Source: Streptomyces sp. CoH27
GTDB lineage: Bacteria; Actinomycetota; Actinomycetes; Streptomycetales; Streptomycetaceae
DNA: 64,000 nt
Reading direction: 5' to 3'
Assembly: GCF_020181035.1 (NCBI RefSeq)
Contig: NZ_JAIQYY010000005.1
Coordinates: forward strand, 176,703 to 240,702
Shown: piece after piece, positions 33,506-41,993 of the stretch
How the letters are laid out: each line of letters begins with the position of its first letter
Position numbering within the stretch: the first letter of the stretch is position 1
The notes under the pieces: generated by a model
Database searches by the model: none
The model's input: the letters and a program-made list of their open reading frames with translations, nothing else
What the model was told of the DNA's origin: nothing
Program-made: the position numbers and the translations under genes

Positions 33506-35440
33506 CTACGGAACCCGAACCCACTGCGCCTTACTGGGCGTCCCCTGATCGTCATCCACAAACAGCATGTACCACCCCGAGGTCACCAGATTCCGGTTCC
33601 CCGGCACCGTCACCGTGACCTTGTCCCCGGCCGTCTTGAAGTCGAGTGCAATGGACCGCTGATCCACATCCGTCACATGCGTCGACGCACTCGGCCGAAT
33701 CAACCGCACCTTCTTGATGTCGGCCGCGTGATCCGACGTGAACGTCCCCGAAGCGCCGCGGGCAATCGTCTGCGGACCGCCGCCGAGCGACGGCCGTGAG
33801 CCCCGGTACAGATACGGCGGGGTGTAGATCTCGATCCGCTGCTCGAACTTCCCCGGCTTGGTGTTCGCCTTGTCGCCGTACAGCGAGTCGGACCCGAAGA
33901 ACATCACCCGCCCGTCCGGCAGCAGGATCGACCCGGAGTGGTAGTTCCGCCCCACCAGCGGATCGGCGACCCGGGTGAAGCTGTTGCTGTCGGGGTGGTA
34001 GAGCCGCGCCTGGAGAATGTCGGAGTCACCGCGCCCCCGGTAGTCCTGCGAGCCGCCCGAGACCAGCACGGTGTCGTCGGGCAGGATCGAGGACTGCGGA
34101 TACCGGGTCCCCTCCGCCAGCTCGGGCCCGTCCACGAACCGGGGGCTCCTGGCCTTCAGATCGATGAGCCGCGTCTTCCTGCTCGACAGCTTCGACTCAC
34201 CGACACCCCCACCCCCGATCACCAGGAACTTCTCGTCCTGCGCCGGCGGCAGCAACACCGTCCCGGAGGTCTCCATCATGTTCGGATCACTGAGCCCGGG
34301 CAGCTTCACAAAGGCATTGGTGTCGACGTCCCACACCCCCGGATCCCGGCCCACGTCGTCCGGCCCGTACCCCGCGTTGGACCCCGAGTAGAAGATCTTC
34401 CCGTTCTGCATCAGGAACAGCGCCGGGTACGTCGGGAACTGCCGGACGGTCTTCGTGTACGTCCACTTCTTCGTCGCCGGGTCGAAGGTCTCGTTCTTGC
34501 CCGGCACCAGCTGACCGATGTCGTCCAGCCCGGAGACGCTGAGGATCCTGCCGTCCGACAGCGTGGTGAGCGTCGGGTACCAGCGGGCCTCGTTCATCGG
34601 GTCCACCTTGATGTACCGCTCGGCGACCGGATCGAACTCGTAGGCGTCCTTGATCCCCTCGAAGTCCTTCTTGTCGAGGGCGAGTTTCTGCGCGATGCCG
34701 TAGGTGTTGCGCTCGTCGGCGCCGGTCAGGCCCTGGATCCGGTAGTTGTCCTGGGTGCCGGTCTCGTACTGACTGCCCTCGCGCGGCGCCTCGACGTAGA
34801 CCCGGCCGTAACCGGGGTTGTTCCGCAGCCACTTGCCGGTCCGGTCGAAGACCTTCGTCGCGCGGGGGATCAGCACCGGGTCCTGGGAGAGGAACGTCCT
34901 GCCGTTCTGCCTGCCGGTGAACCGTGTGCCCGCCGGCAGGGTCATCGGCTTGTCCGGGTTCTCGTTGTAGAGGATCATGACGCCGCCGGCCTTCTTGACG
35001 TCACCCTTGAGCTTCTCGTACCGCTTGGTGCCGCCGGCGATCAGGATGTCGCCGTTGCCGAGCTGGGTGTGGCCGGTGCAGAACAGGTCGGCCGGGGTGG
35101 GCACCTTCTTGATCGTGCCCTTGACCGGGTCCCAGATCCGGGTGTCGAACTTCTTCGCGTTGAAATTGTCCTGGTTGTTGCCCGAGCCGGCGATCATCAG
35201 GATCTTCCCGGTGCGCAGCAGGCTCGCGTGGATGGTGTCCTGCCGGAACTCCTTGGGGAACTCGATGATGTCCCAGTGGCCGTTCTCGGCCTTGTACTCG
35301 GGTCTGTTGATCTTGTAGTGGTGGTACTGCGCGGTCCCGAAGCGGTAGACCCACGGCCCGTTCATCCCGGCCAGCGCGAGTACCACCGCCGTACCGATCG
35401 CGAACCGGCGGGCGCGACGGCGGCCGGACTGGTCCTTCAT
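33506..35440 (-). CDS. glxA: GlxA radical copper oxidase
   Basis: A 644-residue membrane-tethered galactose-oxidase-like enzyme. One N-terminal transmembrane segment (about 13-29) follows a twin-arginine-rich head (GRRRARRFAIG). Kelch-type beta-propeller repeats include LFCTGHTQLGNG, with Cys at position 121 as in S. lividans GlxA (the cross-linked cysteine), and GRNYHSGSILLPDGRV with the copper-binding Tyr-His pair. GlxA oxidises alcohol groups on the CslA glucan and gives off H2O2; it is needed for tip-glucan deposition and normal development. It overlaps cslA by 4 bp (ATGA). Confidence 0.95.
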   Translation of the reverse strand: MKDQSGRRRARRFAIGTAVVLALAGMNGPWVYRFGTAQYHHYKINRPEYKAENGHWDIIEFPKEFRQDTIHASLLRTGKILMIAGSGNNQDNFNAKKFDTRIWDPVKGTIKKVPTPADLFCTGHTQLGNGDILIAGGTKRYEKLKGDVKKAGGVMILYNENPDKPMTLPAGTRFTGRQNGRTFLSQDPVLIPRATKVFDRTGKWLRNNPGYGRVYVEAPREGSQYETGTQDNYRIQGLTGADERNTYGIAQKLALDKKDFEGIKDAYEFDPVAERYIKVDPMNEARWYPTLTTLSDGRILSVSGLDDIGQLVPGKNETFDPATKKWTYTKTVRQFPTYPALFLMQNGKIFYSGSNAGYGPDDVGRDPGVWDVDTNAFVKLPGLSDPNMMETSGTVLLPPAQDEKFLVIGGGGVGESKLSSRKTRLIDLKARSPRFVDGPELAEGTRYPQSSILPDDTVLVSGGSQDYRGRGDSDILQARLYHPDSNSFTRVADPLVGRNYHSGSILLPDGRVMFFGSDSLYGDKANTKPGKFEQRIEIYTPPYLYRGSRPSLGGGPQTIARGASGTFTSDHAADIKKVRLIRPSASTHVTDVDQRSIALDFKTAGDKVTVTVPGNRNLVTSGWYMLFVDDDQGTPSKAQWVRVP

Positions 35441-37374
35441 TCCTCACGTCCCCCCAGTCCGCCGAGGGCGATCCGCATGGTCTGCTCGCTGTCCCCGGCC
35501 GCCCAGGCGGGCCGCGGCTGGGGCACGGGCATGGGCACGGGCACGGCGTCGCGCGGTTCGGCGACCGCCCCCGGCTTCGCCTTCCGTTTCTCCTGCCGCA
35601 GCGTGTACCGCCAGGCGAGGATCGGCGAGGCGGTGATCAGCAGCGCGAGACTTCCCCAGACGATCATCGCGGGGTGGGGGTGCCCGAGCGCGAAGCCGGC
35701 GCCGAGCGAGCCGCCGAAGACCAGGATGAAGAACCAGTGGATGCGGAAGGTGCCGAACAGCGTGTCGGGGCTGGCCGATTCACCCTTCGGCGTCACCACG
35801 AACCTGCTCTTGCGGCGCAGTACGGCGTCCATGAGCGAGCGGGCGTAGACCGGCGCGGACAGCGCGGACATCACCATGCCCGCCACACCGCCCGACCCCT
35901 CCGGCTCGTGCGGGGAGACATTGTGCCGCCGGTTCCAGATGTACAGCCCGATCTGGAGCGCGGAGGCGTTGCCGTACAGCATCAGCCACACCGTCGGGTC
36001 GATGTTCACCCCCGACGCGCCCAGGCCCAGGAACAGCGCGCAGCTCAGCGCGGCGAGGATCCAGTTGAGGGCGGACATCGGGTAGAAGATGATCATCATG
36101 GTGTAGTTGAAGAGCTTGCCCGGCCCCAGGGTGAACAGGCCCCTCCAGTACTGCTTGAGGATCGTCTCGTACGTGCCCCGGGACCAGCGCAGCTGCTGGG
36201 TGAAGAAGTCCGTCCAGGCGGCCGGGCCCTCGCCGACGGCGAGCACGTCCGGGGTGTAGACGGACCTCCACTTCCGGCCCGTGGCGGGGTTTCTGGCGCG
36301 GTGCATCTCGAACCCGGTCGCCATGTCCTCGGTGATCGAGTCGTAGAGCCCGCCGATCTGCTTGATGGCGCTGATCCGTACGGCGTTGGAGGTGCCGACG
36401 AACATCGGGGCGCCGTAGCGGTTGCCGGCGCGCTGGATCAGGGCGTGGAAGAGGAACTGCTGGGACTCGGCGGCCTTGGTGACGAACGTGTCGTAGTTGC
36501 CGTAGACCTGCGGGCCGATGACGAAGCCGACGTCCGGGTCGCGGAAGTAACCGAGCATCCGCTCCAGGTAGTTGGGCAGCGGGACGTGGTCGGTGTCGAC
36601 GGAGGCGAAGTAGTCGTAGCCGTCGCCGTGCGCCTCCAGCCAGGCGTTGTAGTTGCCGTGCTTGGTTCTGGCGCGGTGCGGTCCCGTGGGCCGGTTCCAC
36701 CTCTCGACGCCCTTGCGGGAGAAGTGGTGGACCCCGAGCCGGGCGCAGACCGCCCTGACGGCCGGGTCGTCGCCCTCGTCCAGCAGCCACACGTGCAGCA
36801 GCCCCCGGTGCCGCAGCTTCACCGCCGCCTGAAGGGTCTTCGTCACCATCTCCAGCGGCTCCTTGCCGGGCACGAAGGTGGTGAGAAAGGCGACGCGGGT
36901 ACCGGTCTGCGGGACCACCGGGACCGGGTCGCGGGCGACGAGGGTGGCATGCGCGTTGGACAGCACGTTCATGCAGCGGAAGAACTCGATCAGACCGATC
37001 GAGACGAGCATGACCGTGTCGAGGGCCGGCAGGAAGCCGTAGGCCGGATGGTCGCGTGCGGTCCAGTGCTCCGGACGCAGCAGCCAGAACAGCAGCACGA
37101 GGGAGAGGACCGGGGCCGCACCCAGCATGAGCGCGGCGCGCAGGCGATGCGGTTCCTGCGACAGCAGCGACCGGTACCGCACCCGGTACGGCTTCGTCGG
37201 ATCGGGCTGGGTGAGGGGGCCCGCGAGCCGGCTGTAGTGCTCGTAGTCGTATCTGGGCAGGTTCTTCCTGGCGGTCCGATGTCCCAGCACCCTCAGGTGC
37301 AACGTGGGTGATCGGTCGTGTGCGTACGGTGACTGGTCGCGGCTGTGCCCGGCGCCCGTCGGCGTCGACGTCAT
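35437..37374 (-). CDS. cslA: CslA cellulose synthase-like glycosyltransferase
   Basis: A 645-residue GT2 enzyme that makes the beta-glucan at growing hyphal tips. Two N-terminal membrane helices, a cytosolic catalytic domain with LLDEGDDP, SVDTDHVPLP (DxD), ITEDMATGFEMH (TED) and QQLRWSRGTY (QxxRW), then at least five more membrane helices. The CslA-GlxA pair is conserved across Streptomyces and required for hyphal morphology and aerial growth. The ATG at 37374 is preceded by GGGGGAA. The leader holds two perfect hairpins (see 37389-37446). Confidence 0.95.
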   Translation of the reverse strand: MTSTPTGAGHSRDQSPYAHDRSPTLHLRVLGHRTARKNLPRYDYEHYSRLAGPLTQPDPTKPYRVRYRSLLSQEPHRLRAALMLGAAPVLSLVLLFWLLRPEHWTARDHPAYGFLPALDTVMLVSIGLIEFFRCMNVLSNAHATLVARDPVPVVPQTGTRVAFLTTFVPGKEPLEMVTKTLQAAVKLRHRGLLHVWLLDEGDDPAVRAVCARLGVHHFSRKGVERWNRPTGPHRARTKHGNYNAWLEAHGDGYDYFASVDTDHVPLPNYLERMLGYFRDPDVGFVIGPQVYGNYDTFVTKAAESQQFLFHALIQRAGNRYGAPMFVGTSNAVRISAIKQIGGLYDSITEDMATGFEMHRARNPATGRKWRSVYTPDVLAVGEGPAAWTDFFTQQLRWSRGTYETILKQYWRGLFTLGPGKLFNYTMMIIFYPMSALNWILAALSCALFLGLGASGVNIDPTVWLMLYGNASALQIGLYIWNRRHNVSPHEPEGSGGVAGMVMSALSAPVYARSLMDAVLRRKSRFVVTPKGESASPDTLFGTFRIHWFFILVFGGSLGAGFALGHPHPAMIVWGSLALLITASPILAWRYTLRQEKRKAKPGAVAEPRDAVPVPMPVPQPRPAWAAGDSEQTMRIALGGLGGREE

Positions 37375-37388
37375 GAGTCATTCCCCCC

Positions 37389-37446
37389 ACACGCGAGTCC
37401 TCGCGTGTCTGTCTAATTCCCCCCAACTGCCGCCAATCGGCGGCAG
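37389..37446 (-). promoter_or_regulatory. cslA leader with two perfect hairpins
   Basis: ACACGCGAG-TC-CTCGCGTGT (37389-37408; the two-base loop means the top pairs probably open) lies against the cslA ribosome site. CTGCCGCC-AATC-GGCGGCAG (37427-37446) is 18 bp further upstream. They may be operators or RNA folds in the 5' leader. The rest of the 396-bp gap (37375-37770) has no gene. Confidence 0.55.
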
Positions 37447-37626
37447 CTTGGACATCCAGGGTTCTACGCCGCTCCGCATGATCGCAAGCATGGAAACCTG
37501 GTGTTTACCGGTCAAACCCCTTCATTGGGGCGCGTGTGGGGCTCGGGAGAATGGGGTGCGCCGGTGCTCTCGGGGAGCCGGGGTGCGCCGGTGGTGGAGA
37601 GGCGTGCGTCGGCCATTCAGGGCATA

Positions 37627-37660
37627 CGAAAGGCCCCCCGCTGTCGCGAGGGGCCTTTCG
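37627..37660 (-). terminator. Terminator-like hairpin between tRNA-Lys and cslA
   Basis: CGAAAGGCCCC and GGGGCCTTTCG (11-bp perfect arms, 12-base loop). No long T-run follows. It probably shields cslA from read-through out of the tRNA gene. Confidence 0.65.
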
Positions 37661-37718
37661 GCAGGGGGTGTGGGTGGCGGAGCCCCCACAACGCGCGGCG
37701 GAGCCGCGCAACAACAGA

Positions 37719-37763
37719 GATGGCGAGCCAGGTCCGCGCTATGTGCGGACGTGGCTCGCCATC
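37719..37763 (-). terminator. tRNA-Lys-1 terminator
   Basis: GATGGCGAGCCA pairs with TGGCTCGCCATC, and the inner GTCCGC with GCGGAC, giving a 45-base hairpin 7 bases after the tRNA 3' end. A related hairpin follows the second tRNA-Lys gene. Confidence 0.8.
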
Positions 37764-37770
37764 GTCATCG

Positions 37771-37844
37771 TGCGCCGCCAGGGACTCGAACCCCGGACCC
37801 GCTGATTAAGAGTCAGCTGCTCTAACCAACTGAGCTAGCGGCGC
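37771..37844 (-). tRNA. tRNA-Lys(CTT), copy 1
   Basis: A 74-base cloverleaf: acceptor GCGCCGC/GCGGCGC with discriminator A, D-arm GCTC/GAGC, anticodon arm GCTGA-CTCTTAA-TCAGC (anticodon CTT), and T-arm CGGGG-TTCGAGT-CCCTG. CCA is not encoded. It is identical to the copies at 40139 and 55458. Upstream, the sequence resembles that before copy 2 (GAGGGGTGC and GACCACC on the plus strand), suggesting a shared promoter block with TAGAGT as a -10 box. Confidence 0.97.
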
Positions 37845-38029
37845 CTGCTGACAGAGAGAACTCTACCTGACCTGGAGGGGTGCTTCCGACCACCCCCGGG
37901 TGGCCGGGAGGGTCGATCGGGGCCGCGTACATCATTCGGACCGTCAAAGTGGCGGTCCGCTGGACAGTTGGAAAAATGATCAACGTGCACACTCGCGGAC
38001 AAATCTCCCCCGAATGTGAGGCAGATCGC

Positions 38030-38818
38030 ATGACGGCTCCGGTGTTCGAGGAATTCGACCCCGCGGGCGACTGCGACTGCCCGGGCTGCGTCCAGGCGCG
38101 CCGGCTGGGCGAGCCGGGCACCCGCGCGCTGTCCCGCCGCCCGGCCGTCCGCGGTCTCGTGGTCGTCGCCGCCGCGTCCGCCGTCGTCCTCGGCGCGGCC
38201 ACCCCGGCCGCCGCCCTCACCACCGGCCGGCCCGCCGTCCAGCGTCCCCACGTCCCCGGGGACGGCGAGCCCGCGACCCCCCAGGGCGCCAAGACCCCGC
38301 TGCACGGTCCGGGCGGCAGGCCGACCGGGTCCGATCCGGTCCGGCTCCCCGCCACCACCCGCACCGCGATCATCAAGCGGGCCAAGGTCTGGGCGGCCGC
38401 GCAGGTGCCGTACAGCATGAGCGCCTACTGGAGCGACGGCTACCGGCAGGACTGCTCCGGCTATGTCTCCATGGCCTGGGGTCTCGGGACCAACGAGTGG
38501 ACCGGCAGCCTCGGCCAGTTCGGCGTGAAGATCACCAAGAAGGAGCTGGAACCCGGCGACATCCTGCTCTACCACAACCCCGACGACCCCGAGCGGGGCT
38601 CCCACGTGGTGATCTTCGGGGGCTGGACCGACTACACGCGCACCTACTACACGGTCTACGAGCAGACACCCCCGCACACCCGCAGCCAGGCCACGCCCTA
38701 CCCCTACTGGAGCAACACCGACAAGTACGTCCCCTACCGCTACAAGGGCATCACCCCGGCCACGGGCGCGGCGGCCGGCGGCACGACCAAGGCCGCCTAC
38801 GGCGTGCCCGGCTTGTAG
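38030..38818 (+). CDS. Secreted NlpC/P60-like hydrolase
   Basis: A 262-residue exported protein. A Cys-rich head (CDCPGCVQARR) precedes a hydrophobic segment (about 45-68), then a Pro/Gly linker and a cysteine-hydrolase-like domain: RQDCSGYVSMAWGL (nucleophile Cys) and GSHVVIFGGW (His). ELEPGDILLY is the usual strand before the His. These enzymes cut peptidoglycan peptides, and the location next to cslA/glxA fits a role in wall remodelling. The CPGC head is odd for a signal peptide and may bind metal on the cytoplasmic side. ATG 38030 was chosen; 37977 is possible. Confidence 0.82.
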   Translation: MTAPVFEEFDPAGDCDCPGCVQARRLGEPGTRALSRRPAVRGLVVVAAASAVVLGAATPAAALTTGRPAVQRPHVPGDGEPATPQGAKTPLHGPGGRPTGSDPVRLPATTRTAIIKRAKVWAAAQVPYSMSAYWSDGYRQDCSGYVSMAWGLGTNEWTGSLGQFGVKITKKELEPGDILLYHNPDDPERGSHVVIFGGWTDYTRTYYTVYEQTPPHTRSQATPYPYWSNTDKYVPYRYKGITPATGAAAGGTTKAAYGVPGL

Positions 38819-38865
38819 GTCCCCCCACGTTCACGACGCAACCGGCGCGGAGGCTGGAGGCACAC

Positions 38866-40047
38866 ATGAGTACGACCATGTCACACACACCACAGGAATC
38901 CGAGGAGCCCCCGGAGGGCGCAGTGGACGCGGCCGGCCTGCCGGCCCGGCTGATCCAGAACGAGGTGACCACCGAGATCCCCGTCCACCTGCTGTTCCGC
39001 GGCGACCCGGACCCGGCGAACCCGGTGAGCCCAGCTGATCCGGTGAGCCCAGGTGACCCGGTGAACCCGGTGAGTCCCTTGAAGGTGCCGATCAGGCCCG
39101 CCGTGGTGGACCGCCGGAAGGGCCTCGGCGAGCAGCCGCGCGGCCGGCGCTCGGCGCCCGTGTGCGGCCGGGTGCTGCCGGAGGTCGATCCTGAACTGGC
39201 CGAGCGCCCGGCGCGGGTGCTGCCGGGGGCGGTCGGGGTGCTCGCCGGGCTGAGCGCGGTCGCCGGGTGTGCGGCCACCTCGTGGTGGGCGGGGCTGCTG
39301 CCCCCGCTCGCGATGGCGGCGCTGCGGCTGCCCGCGTCGGCCGGCGAGGGCCTCGGCCCGGCGCAGTGGGCAGCGTACGGCGGCGCCGGGGCGCTCGCGG
39401 CGTTCGGCTTCGGCGGGCTGACCCGGGGGCGCACCGGGCGGGCCTGGGTGCTCGGCCTGTTCGGCCGCTACCGGGGGACCGTCCGGCGCACCGGGCTGCT
39501 CTGGGTGAACCCGCTGGTGCCGCGCAGCCGGGTGGACGTCCGGCTGCGCCACTGGCGCAGCGAGGCGATGCCGGCGGCGGATCCGGAAGGGCTGGGGCTC
39601 CGGGTGGTCGTACTGGTGGTGTGGCGGGTGCGGGACACCGCGCGGGCACTGCTCGGCATCGACGACCATGAGGCGTACCTGCGTGAGTGCGTGGAGGCGG
39701 CGCTGGCCCGGGTGCCGGTGGAGTCCGCGGACGGGACGCGGGACGAGGACGCGCTGACCCGGCTGGTGGCGGCGGAGACCGCCCCGGTCGGCCTGGAGGT
39801 GTTCTCGGTGCGGCCGGTCCAGGTGGAGTACGCCCCCGAGGTCGCCGCCGCGATGCACCGGCGCCGGATCGCCCAGCTGGAGGCCCGGCAGCGGGCCGAC
39901 GTGCTGAACTCGGTCGTCGACTCGGTGGAGGACACGGTGACCCGGCTGACCGCGCGGGGCCTGGTCGAACTCGACGACCACGAGCGGAAGGCGCTGGTGC
40001 GGGACCTGACGGTCGCCTTCTGCTCGGGGCGGGGGGAGCCGTCGTAG
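38866..40047 (+). CDS. SPFH/band-7 domain protein
   Basis: A 393-residue membrane protein. A Pro-rich head includes five near-identical short repeats of the type NPVSPADPVSP (about residues 45-65). Two hydrophobic segments follow (about 120-165), then an SPFH-like domain (YRGTVRRTGLLWVNPLV, then VRLRHWRSEAMPAADPEG, VWRVRDTARAL) and a helical C-terminus. SPFH proteins form oligomers that organise membrane domains. It follows the NlpC/P60-like gene by 47 bp with GGAGG before its ATG. Confidence 0.83.
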   Translation: MSTTMSHTPQESEEPPEGAVDAAGLPARLIQNEVTTEIPVHLLFRGDPDPANPVSPADPVSPGDPVNPVSPLKVPIRPAVVDRRKGLGEQPRGRRSAPVCGRVLPEVDPELAERPARVLPGAVGVLAGLSAVAGCAATSWWAGLLPPLAMAALRLPASAGEGLGPAQWAAYGGAGALAAFGFGGLTRGRTGRAWVLGLFGRYRGTVRRTGLLWVNPLVPRSRVDVRLRHWRSEAMPAADPEGLGLRVVVLVVWRVRDTARALLGIDDHEAYLRECVEAALARVPVESADGTRDEDALTRLVAAETAPVGLEVFSVRPVQVEYAPEVAAAMHRRRIAQLEARQRADVLNSVVDSVEDTVTRLTARGLVELDDHERKALVRDLTVAFCSGRGEPS

Positions 40048-40086
40048 AGCTCCGGCTCAACGGGTGGCGAAGCCGCGCAAAAACGA

Positions 40087-40132
40087 CGATGACGAGTCAG
40101 GACCGCGATTTTGCGGTCATGACTCGCCATCG
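40087..40132 (-). terminator. tRNA-Lys-2 terminator
   Basis: CGATGACGAGTCA pairs with TGACTCGCCATCG (one G:U), with inner GACCGC/GCGGTC. On the minus strand the stem is followed closely by TTTTT, as in an intrinsic terminator. Confidence 0.85.
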
Positions 40133-40138
40133 TCATCG

Positions 40139-40212
40139 TGCGCCGCCAGGGACTCGAACCCCGGACCCGCTGATTAAGAGTCAGCTGCTCTAACCAACTG
40201 AGCTAGCGGCGC
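40139..40212 (-). tRNA. tRNA-Lys(CTT), copy 2
   Basis: The same 74 bases as copy 1, including anticodon CTT. Its probable promoter (TAGTAT on the minus strand, about 60 bases upstream) overlaps the 3' end of the IclR gene, on the same strand. Confidence 0.97.
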
Positions 40213-40298
40213 ATGACTCTCGCCCTCCGCCGGTTTTTGTTTCCCGCGGCTGGCGACGAAGAAAATACTACCTGGTCCTGAGGGGTGCTCGTGACCAC

Positions 40299-41057
40299 CT
40301 AGAGGGTGAGTGAGAGAAGGACGGGTGCCGCGCTGCGGTTGAGCGCGTCCGCGGCCTGCTTCAGCCGGTGCGCGTGCTCCACCGGGAGCGAGAGTGCCAG
40401 GCAGCCGACCGAGGAGCCCGCGGTGATCGGGACGGCCGCGCAGACCGTGCCGATCGCGTACTCCTGGAGGTCGAGCACCGGCACCGTCGGCGGCTGGGAC
40501 TCCAGGCGGGAGAGCAGCAGCTTGTCGCTGGTGATGGTGCGCGAGGTGAGGCGGGCCATCTTGTGCCGGGAGAGGTGGTCCCGGCGGGCGTTGTGGTCGA
40601 GCTGGGTCAGCAGGCTCTTGCCCACGGCCGTGGCGTGCGCGGAGTAGCGGAAGTCCACCCACTCGTTCACCGCCGGGGTGCCCGGTCCGGCGGCGTACTG
40701 GGTGACCCTGACCTCGCCGTCGACGTACCGGCTGATGTAGACCGCCGCGCCGACCGAGTCGCGCAGCCGGTCCAGGGTGTGCTGGAGCTTTTCGCGCAGG
40801 GCCCGCTCGCGGTCGTGCGCCGAGGTGAGCCGGCGCAGGGTGTCTCCGGTGACGTACGCCCCGTCGGTGATCTGCTCGACGTAGCCCTCGCGGCGCAGCA
40901 TGCGCAGCAGCGCCGTCAGCCGCTCGGTGCCGAGGCCGGTGAGGCGGGCCAGCTCGGTGTCGGTGACACCGGCGGAGTGGCGGGCCACGGTCTCCAGCAC
41001 GCGCAACGCGTCCTGGGCGGAGTGGTACGGGGCGGTCGGCTCGTGCATCAGCGCCAC
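40299..41057 (-). CDS. IclR-family regulator of the Ehu-type cluster
   Basis: A 252-residue regulator. Winged helix at about 12-65 (ALRVLETVARH, TDTELARLTGLGTERLTALLRML) and an IclR effector domain ending near PVEHAHRLKQAADALNRSA. These proteins act as dimers that sense small organic acids. It lies 153 bp after ehuA on the same strand and probably controls the transporter and catabolic genes. GTG start with AGGGGAA. A perfect palindrome lies between the two genes. Confidence 0.9.
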   Translation of the reverse strand: MALMHEPTAPYHSAQDALRVLETVARHSAGVTDTELARLTGLGTERLTALLRMLRREGYVEQITDGAYVTGDTLRRLTSAHDRERALREKLQHTLDRLRDSVGAAVYISRYVDGEVRVTQYAAGPGTPAVNEWVDFRYSAHATAVGKSLLTQLDHNARRDHLSRHKMARLTSRTITSDKLLLSRLESQPPTVPVLDLQEYAIGTVCAAVPITAGSSVGCLALSLPVEHAHRLKQAADALNRSAAPVLLSLTL

Positions 41058-41188
41058 GGTGTTCCCCTTGCGCTCGCCTGTCGGTGGCCGCGGAATCCCT
41101 ACCACGATATCGAGCAGGGAGCCGTTGGGGAGAGGGTGTTGGCAAGATTGTGGTGCGCGTATCCCTCTCCCAACTGGGTGCTAACCCC

Positions 41189-41202
41189 CTGGCATATGCC
41201 AG
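41189..41202. promoter_or_regulatory. Perfect palindrome CTGGCATATGCCAG
   Basis: A 14-bp perfect palindrome 9 bp past the ehuA stop and 131 bp before the IclR start. The core GGCATATGCCAG is found again at 56187-56198. A+T-rich symmetry of this kind is rare in this DNA, so it may be an operator. Confidence 0.55.
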
Positions 41203-41210
41203 AGGCACCA

Positions 41211-41993
41211 TCAGAGGACGGCGCCGAGGAATTCCCGGGTGCGGTCCTGCTCAGGGTCGCCGAAGATCTGCTCCGGCGGGCCCGACTCGATGATCCGGCC
41301 GCCGTCGAACATCAGTACCTGGTCGGAGATGTCCCGGGCGAAACCCATCTCGTGGGTCACACAGAGCATCGTGATGTCGGTGCTGCGGGCGATGTCCCTG
41401 AGCAGATCGAGCACGCCCGCGACCAGCTCCGGGTCGAGCGCGGAGGTCACCTCGTCCAGCAGCAGCACCTTCGGGCGCATCGCCAGCGCGCGGGCGATCG
41501 CGACCCGCTGCTGCTGCCCGCCGGACAGCCGGGTCGGCTTCGCGTCGGACTTGTCGGTGAGCCCCACCAGCTCCAGCAGCTCCCGGGCGCGCGCCTCGGC
41601 CTCGTCCTTGGACATGCCGAGGACCTGCACCGGCGCTTCGGTGATGTTGCGCAGCACGCTCATGTTCGGGAACAGGTTGAACTGCTGGAACACCATCCCG
41701 ATCTTCTTGCGGACCTCCCGGACCTGCTTCTCCGGCGCCGGGAACAGCGGCTCCCCGTCGACGGTGATCCTGCCCTCGTCCGGCTCGGTGAGGGTCATCA
41801 GCAGCCGGAGGATCGTGGTCTTGCCGGAGCCGGAGGGCCCGATCAGGGTCACGTGCTTGCCGGACCGGACGGAGAAGTCGAGGTGGTCCAGGACGGTGTT
41901 CGCGCCGAAGCGCTTGGTGACCTGGTCCAGGCGGATCAGCTCACCCGGCGCGGTGCCGGCGGCGGGGGACTTCGTACGGGGCTCAACGGACAA
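41211..41993 (-). CDS. ehuA: EhuA-type ABC transporter ATPase
   Basis: A 260-residue ABC ATPase of the polar amino acid/compatible-solute group. Walker A GPSGSGKTTILR (about 52), Q-loop FQQFNLFPNMSV, signature LSGGQQQRVAIARAL, Walker B VLLLDEVTSALD and H-loop VTHEMGFARD. It powers uptake with EhuB-EhuC-EhuD. The only in-frame start that keeps the family's N-terminus is TTG at 41993, overlapping ehuD by 11 bp, with GGAGC upstream. Order B-C-D-A matches ehu operons. Confidence 0.88.
   Translation of the reverse strand: MSVEPRTKSPAAGTAPGELIRLDQVTKRFGANTVLDHLDFSVRSGKHVTLIGPSGSGKTTILRLLMTLTEPDEGRITVDGEPLFPAPEKQVREVRKKIGMVFQQFNLFPNMSVLRNITEAPVQVLGMSKDEAEARARELLELVGLTDKSDAKPTRLSGGQQQRVAIARALAMRPKVLLLDEVTSALDPELVAGVLDLLRDIARSTDITMLCVTHEMGFARDISDQVLMFDGGRIIESGPPEQIFGDPEQDRTREFLGAVL

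Noticed and set aside
37389..37446. Known riboswitch class in the cslA leader
   Set aside because: The two simple hairpins do not show the conserved bases of any riboswitch I know, so they are reported only as structure.
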